The notes under the pieces are model-generated. The model was not told the DNA's origin. It saw only the letters and a list, made by a program, of their open reading frames with translations, and ran no database searches. From Simmondsia chinensis (lineage: Eukaryota; Streptophyta; Magnoliopsida; Caryophyllales; Simmondsiaceae), in the NCBI GenBank assembly GCA_018398585.1, contig JAGTTD010000005.1:12141355-12205354 (forward strand): 64,000 nucleotides of DNA. The letters are read 5' to 3'. Shown here in pieces: positions 44,651-55,129 of this stretch. Position numbers and translations under genes: made by a program. How positions within the stretch are numbered: position 1 is the first letter of the stretch; each line of letters opens with the position of its first letter.

Positions 44651-45554
44651 TGTTGGTAACTTATAATTTAGCAGCTTGCAACTGTAGATGGGCAAGTAGG
44701 TTATACAAGCGATTATTCTAGATAACAATTATTTGTAATTATATCCCCAAAATGTACAAAATGTCCACTTGTACAACTCGCCCACTTACAATTCGCCTAC
44801 TTGCAATTCGCCCATTTACAATTCACCCACTTGCAATTCGCCCACTTAAAATTTACCTGCTTGCAATTCGCCCACTTGTAACCACTGCAGTTTGCCCACT
44901 TATAACCCCTTGTATAATACTTCCATAAAACACCTACTTGTACATAATGCCTAAAATTTATAAGACGCCAAATTTTATAACACCCAGTATATATAAAATG
45001 CCCTATACGTGCAAAACACCTACTTTACCTGGAATGCCCACCTTACATACCGTCTAATACTATACAACAAATAATTAAATAATAGAATTAAACATGCTTA
45101 TCCTAAAAATAATATTCATCCACACACTCCTTCTTCTATAAAAAGGGGAAGAGAGAGAAAGCGCGCGCGCAGGGGGGGGGGGGGGGTGTGGGGGAGAGAT
45201 AATGGGAAGGCACGAAGGCTACACGTCTGCTCCTTCTTCTTGCACTTCTACGGTTACCCCTCCGAAGCAATAATAGTTCAAGTTTCCTACTCCTCTCGGG
45301 CTAAGTATTCTACATTTATTATGTCTATTTGTTATCTGCCCTTATTTAGAATATTATGATATTAATACTGACTTGAGCATCGGAGGGTCCCCCATGGGTT
45401 ACTCCATGGGCCCCTCTAACTATTTGTTTGATCTCACCGGGAATATCAAGTCAAGCGTGTCGTTAGCGTTTGAGTTCAGCTCATCCTTAGGAATCCCACC
45501 TAAAACCTAACTTAAATGTGATGAATAAGCACACTGACTAAATGATCACAAACA
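44651..45554 (+). repeat. LARD-like element 3' LTR
   Basis: It starts TGTTGGTAACTTATAATTT and ends GATCACAAACA. Diverged from the 5' copy by many transitions. It contains the minisatellite, gcgcgcgcgc plus G15, and the hairpin at 45392-45409. Confidence 0.92.
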
Positions 45555-46130
45555 ACCTGAATGGTTATAAATTGCAAAAGATCAAATGAACATCTAGAAT
45601 TTGACAGATATTTTAACCCAAGAAAAGACGTCCTAATCAACTTGACAAAAGGAGCTAAGATATTTTCAAAATTTGATTGTACATTGGGATATTGGCAATT
45701 AAAACTTACGGGGGAATCAAAACCATTAACAACTTTTAGCACTCTACAAGGACATCATAAACGGAAGTAATGGCATTTCGTTTAAATATTGCACCACAAA
45801 TTTTTAAAAAATGGATGGATAAAATATTTAAATAATTTTGCGTTGTATATATAGATGATATTTTAATTTTCTCAAAAACAAAAGAAGAACATTAAAAATA
45901 CTTAAAAATAGTAAGTAATAAATTTAAAAAACATGGAATTATCTCATTTCTCCAAAAACTTGAAGTAGAAAAGGATCAAATTGACTTCTTAGATATAAAA
46001 CTTACAGAAACAGGATTTCAACTCCAAGAACATATAAGTAAAATTAGAGATTTTCATGACGAAATTACAGACAGAAAGCAACTTTAAAGTCCAATAGGAA
46101 TATTAAATTACGGAAGAAATTTTATAAAAA
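45555..46130 (+). pseudogene. Caulimovirid segment 3: reverse transcriptase core, broken
   Basis: Starting directly after the LTR, the frame reads MVINCKRSNEHLEFD, DVLINLTKGAKIFSKFD and GYWQLKL. This joins in sense to the last residues before 38669. After a stop at about 45768 and a shift, the active site VVYIDDILIFSK (near 45842-45877) is intact with both aspartates. The thumb region QIDFLDIKLTETG and the start of the connection follow, with more stops. The polymerase converts pregenomic RNA to DNA in an intact virus; this copy is dead. Confidence 0.85.
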
Positions 46131-46756
46131 ATTATCTCATATTGAAACACTATTAATGGAAAAACTTAAAAAAGAAATTAAGTTTAACTGGACTAAAGAA
46201 GATAAAAATCTTCTCAAAAAAATTAAAATGAAAAATTTCTAAAATTCTAAATGTCTATTTTCCTCAACTAGGAGACAAAATGATTCTTGAAATCGATGCC
46301 TTAGAAAATTGCTGGGAATGTATATTAAAAGCCATACCTGTCAGGTTACTCATAGAACAAGAAAAGAAAAAAAATTGGAAACGGGAACAGTTGTAAATAG
46401 GAAAAAAACCACTTCCAAAAAAGATACAAGACAAAGAACAAATCTGTAGTTGTAATTCAAAAAAGTATAAACCAAACAAAATCAAATATTTTATCTTTGA
46501 AAAAGAACTTCTTGCAATTGAAAATGCAATAAAATAATTTTATATTTATTTAGCACTAGAAAATTTTCTTTTACGAACTAACAATTAAGCAGTAAAAGAT
46601 TTCTTAATAAATAAAAAAGTCATAATTGATGGAAGAAGACTAAAATGGTACAATTTTATTTCTTAGTATTCTTTTAAAATTAAACATTAAAGAAACTAAC
46701 AATGTTCTTGCAGACTTTCTAAGTAGAGAAACATATACTAAGGAGAATGGATCGGC
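46131..46756 (+). pseudogene. Caulimovirid RNase H region, broken
   Basis: MILEIDALENCWECILKA (46280 frame) matches the first catalytic segment with its Asp kept. A block FEKELLAIENAIK keeps the catalytic Glu. LLRTNN stands where the third acidic residue would be expected. NVLADFLSRE near 46695-46725 closes the domain. Stops separate these blocks. RNase H degrades the RNA template during replication. Confidence 0.72.
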
Positions 46757-48218
46757 ATGACACCAAAAAAGGTTACGGAAAATGCTCAAAGGAATGTTAA
46801 CTAGGCATACTCCTATTATCAGTTTTCCAAATCTAAATGGGAACCAGAAAGCACAAGCTCAAGGGAAAACTAGCAGCCTACTTATGTCTGGCCTACATCC
46901 TATGCCCAAATGGTGGCACAATTTGCGGATACTTCAGTAAATTACCCAAACCACTTAAACAACCTAAAAACGGTTTACTTAGTTTCTAAAAGAAGGAGAC
47001 CAGGAGTATATCCACACCGGATAGAATATCTTGAAAACATTAATAAATTTTCAGGAGCAAACTTTAAAAAATACACTAATGTGGAAGCAAGACAATTGTT
47101 TGCAAGTAAGAAACCCCTCTTTACACCAGACTTCTTTGCGAACTAGAACAAAAAATGCTTCCAAAATAACTACCCGACTTCCCATACAACCCAGATATCC
47201 CATATTCTATTAACATTTATTTTAATGGAGTTTGAAAGATGCATTTGGCGGATCAAAAAGCCAACTTTCGACGAAGTATGACCAATCTCACAAATGCTAT
47301 TGTCTCAACTCTGTCCAAAGAAAAGGGACAGAGGGATCGACTGAAAAATATTTATGTTGATCTCGTCAAACAATGACATGGGATAAAAAAATACTCATAT
47401 CAATGAATAATATTATTTTTGCTGCTTGCAGATACTCTCAGAAAAGAGCTTGTCATGCCCAAGTTTTAGATCATCAAAAGAACCTTTTTTTTTGACAAAA
47501 ACACAAAAGATGCTTCCCATAATAATATTTGAAAAACAAATTAAATTTGTCATTGAAGATCATGACATCAAGATTAAACAATTCATGCTTCAAAGCATTA
47601 CAAATGTCAATGTGCTAGATGAATGTCTCAGACTATCCTACATGATTAGCTATGAACCATGGCAGGTTGAATATATTGAATGGGGATTGGTAAACCGAAT
47701 CATCCTCCAAAGCATGGCACCAGATTAATAGATTGAACTTCCAAAGTACGAAAAAGATACAGTTATTCGAAGTATTTTACTTTAATGATTTTCAATACAC
47801 TAGGATGGAGATCAGAAGGAAAATTCTTTCAACCATGCCAGATATGGACACTCTCAAACACTCATGAAAGTGAGTTTGATGTCCATAAAAACTTTGGACC
47901 GATTCATTTATAAATGTATCAATGGTAGCCCAGGAATATTTTTTGACAAATCAGTTCAAAACAACTGACATATGACATATGACAAATCTTCATCACTAAT
48001 AAGGAGATAGATTACAAAATAATTACTACAAAGAGGCTCAAGATTTGTTAAAATTGTTAGCAAATTGCGATTACAGTTTAGATATCCCAATTGACTTAGC
48101 AATGGGTGCTGACGAAATAATAGGGAAAATGAAGCAAAATTATTACTCTTATGCTGAAAGTGATCAGTCACCAGATGAAAAAACAGAACAAAATATTGAC
48201 AATCTTTATGATGAGTAA
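46757..48218 (+). pseudogene. Caulimovirid transactivator/viroplasmin-type protein, broken
   Basis: A plausible start is the ATG at 46757 (MTPKKVTENAQ). The diagnostic block lies at 46910-47146: VYLVSKRRRPGVYPH, then NKFSGANFKKYTNVEAR, the small fold shared by caulimovirid viroplasmins and the N-terminus of RNase H1. Later fragments include FVIEDHDIKIKQFMLQS and EYIEWGLVNRI (47426-47728), and the region ends with SPDEKTEQNIDNLYDE and a stop. In the family this protein forms inclusion bodies and allows translation of downstream viral frames. Its presence excludes badna- and tungrovirus-type genomes. Several stops and shifts occur. Confidence 0.7.
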
Positions 48219-48236
48219 AGGACAAGAACGAATTCG

Positions 48237-48300
48237 AAAAAGGCTGAAGAATCGCTTTCTATTGGATAAGAACATCTGTAAAAGGACATATTCCCCTTGT
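48237..48300 (+). repeat. Terminal direct repeat of the viral copy, right
   Basis: It shares ctgaagaatcgctttct and taagaacatctgtaaaa with 18613-18662 and weaker similarity beyond. It lies in the intergenic zone after the transactivator stop, where the circular genome would run on to the promoter. Confidence 0.75.
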
Positions 48301-48464
48301 CGACCTACTCACCAACCACCATCAATAGCTAGTACTTGGTCGCTGCAGTATGTGCCAAACCAACTCCTCCACGTAGCCTCTCAAGAATTTTATAAATTGA
48401 GGAGGGCAACAATGAATCCATCCCACGCCTCTCCTCTCAGACTTTCCCCACATCTGATGACGCC
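48301..48464. other. Unassigned DNA right of the viral copy
   Basis: It contains tttataaattgaggagggc. It could be more viral leader or the start of the decayed LTR whose end lies at 49725-49895. No gene seen. Confidence 0.35.
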
Positions 48465-49640
48465 TAGGGGTGTGCACGGTCCGACTTTAATGAAAATTGC
48501 ACCAAAACCCGACCAAATCATAAACTATGAAAAAATATTTCAAGCCAAACAAAATTGTTTTATTTTAAAACCAAACTACAAACAATTTGGTTTAGTTTGG
48601 TATTGGTTTAACCATAGTATTAAGAAAACTATATACTTTATGAATAAAATGTAGACTAATCACAGATATATATGTATATACCGGTTTTGTTACATTCAAG
48701 GTCGTTATAAATATGTAAAGTAAAAAAAATTTCAATAGCAATAATTTTTGGGTTATTTACTCCAAATGTCCTTGTACCTTGCGTTTGTATCAATTTAGTT
48801 TTTACACTTTTAGTTGTGTTAATTTAGTTCCTGTACAGGTGTATTGTGTCAATTTAATCCTCAAAGTAAAATTTATGTTATGTTATTAATGAAATCTTTT
48901 GTGGTTCAGTTAGAGATTGAGTTAAATTGAATCAATAAGTGGATTTATAGTGCGTTATTTGCATCTAACATGATTATTCCTTTAAAAATTACATCATTAA
49001 CTTAACTCAAATTTTACAAAAGGATTAGATTGACACATATAAGTCGTAGAGGGACTAAATTACCATAATTAAAAGTACAGGAACTAAATTGACACAATAA
49101 AAAAAGGTATTGCGACCTTTAGTCAAATAAGTAGATTTGTAGTGCGTTTTTTGCATCTAACATGATTATGCCTTTAAAAATTATATCATTAACTTAACTC
49201 AAATTTAACCGAAGGACTAAATTGACACATATATGTTGTAGAGGGACTAAATTATCATAATTAAAAGTACAAGGACTAAACTGACACAATAAAAAAAGGT
49301 ATTGCGACCTTTAGTCAAATAACCTTGATTTTTTATTCCGATTATCAAGTAAAATTTTGCTGACTACTAATGTGACTTGTTATCATTCAGATGGTATAAA
49401 TAATCATTAAACTTTCCTTTATTTAATAGTTTGTATGCTTTATAGTTCAGGTTCTATTTTAAGCCGATCTGATAATCGAAAAAAAAAATTTTACTTGATA
49501 AGCGGAAAAAAAAAAAACATATTCTAAACCATAATTTTTAAAACTATAAACCAAATCGAACCAATTACGGTTGGTCTGTTTCGGATTATGGTTTAAACAG
49601 ATTTTTCTGTACCCCAAACCATGCCTATCACATCTCTCTC
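48465..49640. mobile_element. Possible composite TIR element with nested MITE
   Basis: The left part begins ggggtgtgcacggtccgact with repeated aaccaaa/ttggttt blocks. The right part (49440-49635) has matching blocks in the opposite sense (aaaccataat, ggtttaaac, accccaaacc). A better-defined MITE sits between them. Exact ends are not resolved. Confidence 0.35.
48751..49324. mobile_element. MITE with internal tandem duplication
   Basis: The left end reads GGTTATTTACTCCAAATGTC and the reverse complement of the right end reads GGTTATTTGACTAAAGGTCG. The interior repeats (a/g)actaaattgacacaat motifs. A block of about 190 bp near the right end is duplicated (ends at about 49130 and 49324). A 3-base ttg flanks both sides. 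No coding. Confidence 0.7.
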
Positions 49641-49724
49641 TCCCCCAAGCCACACCTCTCAGCTCCTTCCAGCCTTCTTTAAATCATGCTCGACTAGCTA
49701 AAGGTCCACTAGCCAACTACTGAA

Positions 49725-49895
49725 GGCTCCCTACTCACCCTAAGCTAAGTATTTTATCATATTATATTTCTTTATTGCTTATTTTAATTGTTTGTAAGCC
49801 AGACCTTATCTAACTTATGCATCGGAGGGGTCTCTAGCGGTTAAACTCATGGGCCTCTCTGACCATTTGTTCGTCTTATAGGTTACACCATCAAA
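49725..49895 (+). repeat. LTR fragment related to the LARD-like element
   Basis: The series ctaagtatttta, gcatcggaggggt, then catgggcctctctgacc and atttgttcgtct follows the same order as the end of the LTRs at 39597 and 45554. It is a decayed relative, perhaps a solo LTR end. Confidence 0.6.
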
Positions 49896-50293
49896 TGTAA
49901 AGCTGCCACCTTCCTCCTTGAAAGCCTCTGACAAGTTTTTTTTGCAAAACAGCGATGAAATACATAGACTAAAGAAGAACAATTTAGTTTATATGTATCA
50001 TGTTTAGTGTCAGGAGCCAAAAGACTAGTAAATTTGAGTCCTCTTCAAAGATGTATATTAGGAGAGGTGAAGGAAAATTCATGGTGAAGCCAAAAAATTA
50101 TGCAAACAATTAAAAGAAAAGGAGAGTGAAAAGTAAAGATATTTTTTTCCATATTTTGAAAGATACTTTTGTCCTTTAGGGAGTAAAGAAATATAATGCC
50201 CTGAGAGAGTGGGAATGAAAGGGGGGTTGGGAGTAGGAATGGGTGCGAATGAGTGGAAATAAAACTAAACTTCTATTCCATCTTTTTCATACC
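49896..50293. other. Intergenic DNA, no gene seen
   Basis: A purine-rich stretch with gggaatg repeats near the right end. No recognisable frame. Confidence 0.45.
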
Positions 50294-50726
50294 CAGGGGG
50301 CCTAGGTTTGGAAATGTGGGAATGAGAATGAAAAAAATGGGTCCTGCTATTTTTTTTACTATTTTAATCTTAATTTGATTTTTGTTTTATGTAATTACCC
50401 TATTATTGTTGCTACTACTACTACTACTACTACTACTATTGTTGTTATTGTAATATTAATACTATTATTGATTGTTACTAATATTACTACTACTACTATA
50501 AAAAATTCTATTAGAAGGTATTTTGGTAAATTATTTTATTTATACCCACTTTCACTTGTGTATACCAAACATGGGAATGAACATTTCAACCTCATTTTCA
50601 TCTGTATTCCACCATATACCAAATGAAAGAATGGGAATGATTGGTCAATTCCCACTCCCAGAAAATCATTCTTATTCCCTCATTCCCACACCCACAAATT
50701 CATTCACACGTACCAAACAGTCCCTG
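50294..50726. mobile_element. Possible hAT-type MITE
   Basis: The left end reads CAGGGGGCCTAGGTTTGG and the reverse complement of the right end reads CAGGGACTGTTTGGTACG. Both are followed by (g)tgggaatgag blocks. An (ACT)n microsatellite (about 50411-50438) lies inside. The 8-base flanks do not match, so ends are provisional. Confidence 0.4.
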
Positions 50727-50825
50727 ACGTTAACAATTAATTAATCAACTTTAACATTAACCTAAAATTACTAAGAAATAATTGAATCTTATAGAAATAA
50801 AAGTACAAAGTATCAAAGTAGTAAG

Positions 50826-50971
50826 GGTTATTTATGCGAGATGTCACTACGTTTTTCTGATTGTGCTAATTTAATTCTCATATTTTCAATTGTATCAATT
50901 TAGTTCCTATATAATTCGAGTTGTGTCAATTTAGTCCTATAGTTAAATTGATGTTAAGTTATTAATGTAAT
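50826..50971. mobile_element. Host MITE, left part (split by the Athila element)
   Basis: It begins GGTTATTTATGCGAGATGTC, a variant of the terminal repeat at 48751. The family's tcaatttagt(t/c)c motifs follow. It is cut at 50971 by the LTR element; the family sequence resumes after 62702. Confidence 0.65.
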
Positions 50972-52322
50972 TGATTTGCCTCATTTTTACATATTTTATT
51001 TCTCATTCCTGTAATATATTCTGCTTTTGCGCGTGTGTTTTGTTACACTCTAGGCACATTTAGGCTTGGAATGCATCGGAGCAAATAAAGGATAAAAGTG
51101 GTAAAAATCAGGCATTACATAGGCATATTTGAAGACTATTTTGAGAAACCCGACCACGTGTGCAAAATAAGGACTCATCGGGTTTCAATTCCGTAAACCA
51201 AATACATCTCGTAGTATTTCGGGGTTCAACTGATCTATCAACATGGAAAACCGATCGATCAGTAGCCCACAGTAGGACGGATCCTACAGTGGGCCAGCTG
51301 ATCGATCGGCCAACTGTTCCAATCAATCGGCAGCCTGTAGTAGGTTAGCCAATCGATTGGCACGGTACCTGCAGCGTGACCCCTAGGTCAACCCGTAGGT
51401 ATAAATAAAGAAAGGTATCTTTTTGCACGTCTCATCTCCTCCTCTTCCTCCCAAAGCCACTACGAGATTCAAGGAATTCTCAAACGCTGAAGCACAGGTG
51501 GTCAGATTGCTCTGAGGATCAAAGCTTGGATCAACGTCAACACAAATTGAGGGAGTCTTCATTTTCCTAGTTTTACTTCATTATTCCTTTCTTTCGATTT
51601 AAGGATGTGTAAAAATTCTATGGAGGAATAAGCGCTTTTGGTTCAGGGGTGAAGGACGGGTAGCCATCCATTTCCCATATTTGTATTTTACTTTGACGAT
51701 GATTTACTTATGTTCTATTTGCATCCCAATGGGGAATTATTCATGATTCTTTGGTGTTTTTGTGTGTGCTTGTAGCCATGATAAAATCTCTAAATTATTA
51801 GTGTTCGTCTATGAGCTCGTAGCCTAGACCTTAACATAACATATTTTCATGCGTGGTCAGGGTTGAGATTGTATCCAACCCTGAACACAATCTTTTATAC
51901 AAGTTAATATTAAATTAGGAATTAAAAAGGAATTAAGTAGTGCTAATGAGATAACCTTTGCTACACTTAGGGTGATAAGATATATTATGCCTTTAGACTA
52001 GTTCATTATCCTAAGCCCTAATTTAATTATTAACCTAGGTTTAGAACTTATAGCCTAAGCCCTTTATGATGGGATATGAGTTAAGCTATCCTGAATTCAT
52101 TCCTTAAACGAATCTCAATCAAATTGACATCATTTTTACTATTTTAATTTAGTTTATCACTTGACTTGACCAATGAAAAACCCAATCAACTCACTCATTA
52201 ATAACTGAATTCAACTTAACACCGATTCCTCGTGGATACAACACCTGTATACCCAACTAAGCTACGACGAACTTGTACATTTGCAAGTATGCGGTTTTAA
52301 AACACACTTTGCAATCACATCA
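50972..52322 (+). repeat. Athila-type 5' LTR
   Basis: It starts TGATTTGCCTCATTTTTACA and ends GCAATCACATCA. It includes several gatcgatcgg-like motifs near 51240-51360 and a TATA-like ggtataaataaag near 51397. Confidence 0.94.
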
Positions 52323-52327
52323 AGTTT

Positions 52328-52346
52328 TTACCATCGTTGCCGGGGA
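52328..52346 (+). other. Athila-type primer-binding site
   Basis: taccatcgttgccggggaa follows the LTR. It is a diverged form of the tggcgccgttgccgggga site common in Athila/Tat elements. Confidence 0.75.
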
Positions 52347-52579
52347 ATTTAAGTTGATTTAGGTATTAGCGAGTTCTTTTTTTGTGTGTTTTGTTTTTCT
52401 TTTGCGTTTGTTTCTTTGTTGGACTCTTGAGTTGTGGCCCACGTGATTTCAACTTACATTCAGTATTGCATACACGGTATACATACACTCAATCCTGAAT
52501 TGTTACCTTACATTCAGAAATTGAATTGGCATTATCCACTTTAAGGTGATACAAAGTAGGAGAGAATACACTACAGACA

Positions 52580-53930
52580 ATGGATGAAGATGCACCGCAT
52601 ATGATTGGGGACCACTTCATCCCCCAAACAAATGTCACACTCGCCGAGGTTGCGTTACCTACTATGGGCAATGCCAACTTCAAGATAAAACCTAAGATTA
52701 TCGACATGATACCCAATTTCTATGTGAAGCTAGTACAGAGCCCTTATGAGCACCTTGACGCATTCATTGAAATTTGCAAAACATGTCATTATCAAGTTGT
52801 TTCATCTTACGCAGTTAGGCTACATTTTTTTCCCATTCTCATTAAAGGATGCAGCCAAATGGTGGTTTCAGTCTCTACCAAGGGGAGAGATCACAACTTG
52901 GGATAATCTGCAACAAAAGTTCTTGATCAAATGTTATCCTAAGGCTAGGACTATAGCTGTTAGGCGTGCGATTAATAGTTTTAAATAGAAAGATCATAAG
53001 CAGTTTCACGAGAGTTGAGACAGATTCAAGGAACTCCTTAGAAGCTGTCCCCACCACGGGTCACCCAAGTGAGCTATTGTTTAAAGTTTTTATGATGGTC
53101 TTAATGCTTCAAATAAACAAATGGCCAATACTTCATGCAGAGGACCATTTAACCAGCAACATGAGAACGAGGCTTGGACACTGTTTGAGCACCTCAGCGA
53201 ACATTCCCTTGACCAAGCCTCTTCTGCGAGGGTGGTTAGGGGGAACACACATGGTGTCTACGAAGTAGCACCTCACGGTGATATTAACGCGAGACTAGAT
53301 GTGCTTAGTAGGAAGATGGACAAAATTATGAGTTGACATGCAAACCCTACTAACGTGCATCCAGTTAACGCAGTTGAATCATCATCAAATGGTGTCACTC
53401 CATGTGGATTTTGTTCGAGTGAGGATCACTCTGTGTTTGATTGTTTATATGCCTCACAGTTTCCTAAATATGTGCCGGACTAGTCTATGCAGCGCAGGAG
53501 TATTTGAGGAGCAATAACCCCGTACTCTTGTACCTATAATCACGGGTGGTGCAACCATCCAAACTTCTCATGGAAGCAGAATGCTAGTCTGAATCTGGCC
53601 ATGAGATGAACAGCTCCAAGATTTGCAGGTCAAGCACACCTTCCCCGTTTCCAAGGAGGGAAAAGATGTGGCTCTTCTTTTAACCCTCCACCCCAACCTC
53701 CAAGACACACCTCTCAGTTTGAGGAGCGTATGCTCTGCTTTATGGAGGAAAAATAACAGTTGGTTCAATCTCATTCACTGTCAATTTCAAAGTTAGAAAA
53801 CCAGCTAGGACAGTTAGCTTAAGCTATGAACAAGAGAATGGAGGGGAAGTTACCCTCCCAACCTCTTGCTAATCTTAAGGGAGCAACTAGTTCTAACCTT
53901 GACCAGGTCACTCCCGAGTAGGCTAAGGTT
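52580..53930 (+). pseudogene. Athila-type gag, broken
   Basis: MDEDAPHMIGDH is a plausible start. The gag core reads KPKIIDMIPN, SPYEHLDAFIEICKTC, then after a one-base shift FFPFSLKDAAKWWFQSLP and TTWDNLQQKFL, the typical retrotransposon gag core. A second frame carries QQHENEAWTLFEHLSE and a CGFCSSEDHSVFDC block, which resembles a CCHC knuckle (C-x2-C-x4-H-x4-C). Pro-rich sequence follows. At least three stops and several shifts occur. Confidence 0.82.
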
Positions 53931-54039
53931 GTTTTGGTTTCGAGTGAGAAAGATTTGAGAGAGGTGGAAATAGAAGTTGAGCAGGAGGATGTGACTTCAC
54001 CCCACATTGTTGATAGGGATAGAGTACCGAAAGCTTCAT

Positions 54040-55120
54040 TGGGTTCATCACCTGACACCGTCGTCCCTTCTCCTACGGCCCTTCTAGGACCAAAGAACAA
54101 GGACGACCCGAAGAGGGCTGAGCTACAAGACTTATTTAAAGATGTCAAAATTAGCTTGCGATTAATTGATGCTATTAAGCATGTTCCCATGTATGCTAAG
54201 TTTCTTAAGGACCTATGAGTTAGAAAGAAGAGAGTGCAACGTCCCTAGGAAGGTATGGCTCACTGAGAAAGTGAGCATCATCTTAGTTTTGGGCACCCTG
54301 CCCAAGTGTAGAGATCCAGGACCTTTTATAGTCCCATGTGTCATATGAGAGAGCTACACAAGTCGAGCTCTTTTGAATTTAGGGGCGAGCGTGAACCTCA
54401 TCCCATACTCAATTTTTCTAGAATTGGGTATTGGGGATCTTAAACCAACTAGTGTTACACTTCAGTTGGCTGACAAATTAGAGCATTTACCTAGAGGGAT
54501 GCTAGAAGATGTACTCATCAAAGTCGACAAGTTCATCTTCCCCGTCAAATTTATCGTGCTAGACATGGGTCTCATTCCTCATCAGAGGAACCATACCCCC
54601 ATCATTTTGGGACGATCGTTCTTAGCAACGGCTGATGCTGTCATTCATTGTCGGACTGGCGTGTTTGAGGTTTCATTTGGGAACCTTAAGGTTAAATTGA
54701 ATGTGTCAAATGTTGTTAAGTTCCCCGGTGATGAGGATGACTTTGATTGTTTTATGGCCAATGCTATTTACCCTTTAGTTGAGTCCTTATCTTCTGACTT
54801 TAACAAAGGAGATGATTTGTCTTATTTGTTTACTCTGACTGATATTGATGCTGATGCTGATATTGATGATTTTCCTGATGTGCAGGATGTTCTAAGAATT
54901 AAGGCTAGAGGTCCGATTTTCAAACACCTAACTGGCCTCCGTAGTGAACCTGCTAAACCATCTATTGAGTGTCCACCGGTGTTGGAACTCAAGCCTCTCC
55001 CTGCCACCTTAAAATATGTATTTTTAGGGCAAAATGGCACCCTTCCTACGATTATTGCTTCTGACCTAACTGAGACACAGGAGTCTAGGTTTTTAGTTGT
55101 CCTACAAAACCATAAATGAG
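54040..55120 (+). pseudogene. Athila-type protease region, catalytic Asp lost
   Basis: Upstream is the pre-protease block RAELQDLFKDVKISLRLIDAI. The active-site region reads LLNLGASVNLIPYSIF, where the aspartate of the D-x-G-A-S motif is Asn (AAT, 54376-54378). KPTSVTLQLADKLEHLPRG and IILGRSFLATADAVI are family signatures, and this frame is open for about 248 codons to 55119. An acidic, Asp/Ala-rich segment (DIDADADIDDFPD) lies near its end. The protein would be inactive as a protease. Confidence 0.85.
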
Positions 55121-55129
55121 CCATTGGGT

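Larger units (their letters stand above)
38669..45554 (+). mobile_element. Coding-free LTR element (LARD-like), 6.9 kb
   Basis: LTRs of 929 and 904 bp flank a 5.05-kb interior with a primer-binding site and polypurine tract but no gag or pol motif. The interior is instead a series of tandem repeat arrays. This is the plan of a large retrotransposon derivative, moved by another element's enzymes. Probable target duplication: gccta (38664-38668) and acctg (45555-45559); the differences are two G/A transitions. It splits the pararetroviral reverse transcriptase. Confidence 0.88.

Noticed and set aside
18605..48300. A replication-competent or inducible virus copy
   Set aside because: Every viral reading region has stops or shifts, the protease motif is altered, the zinc knuckle lacks its His, and two large insertions split the genome.
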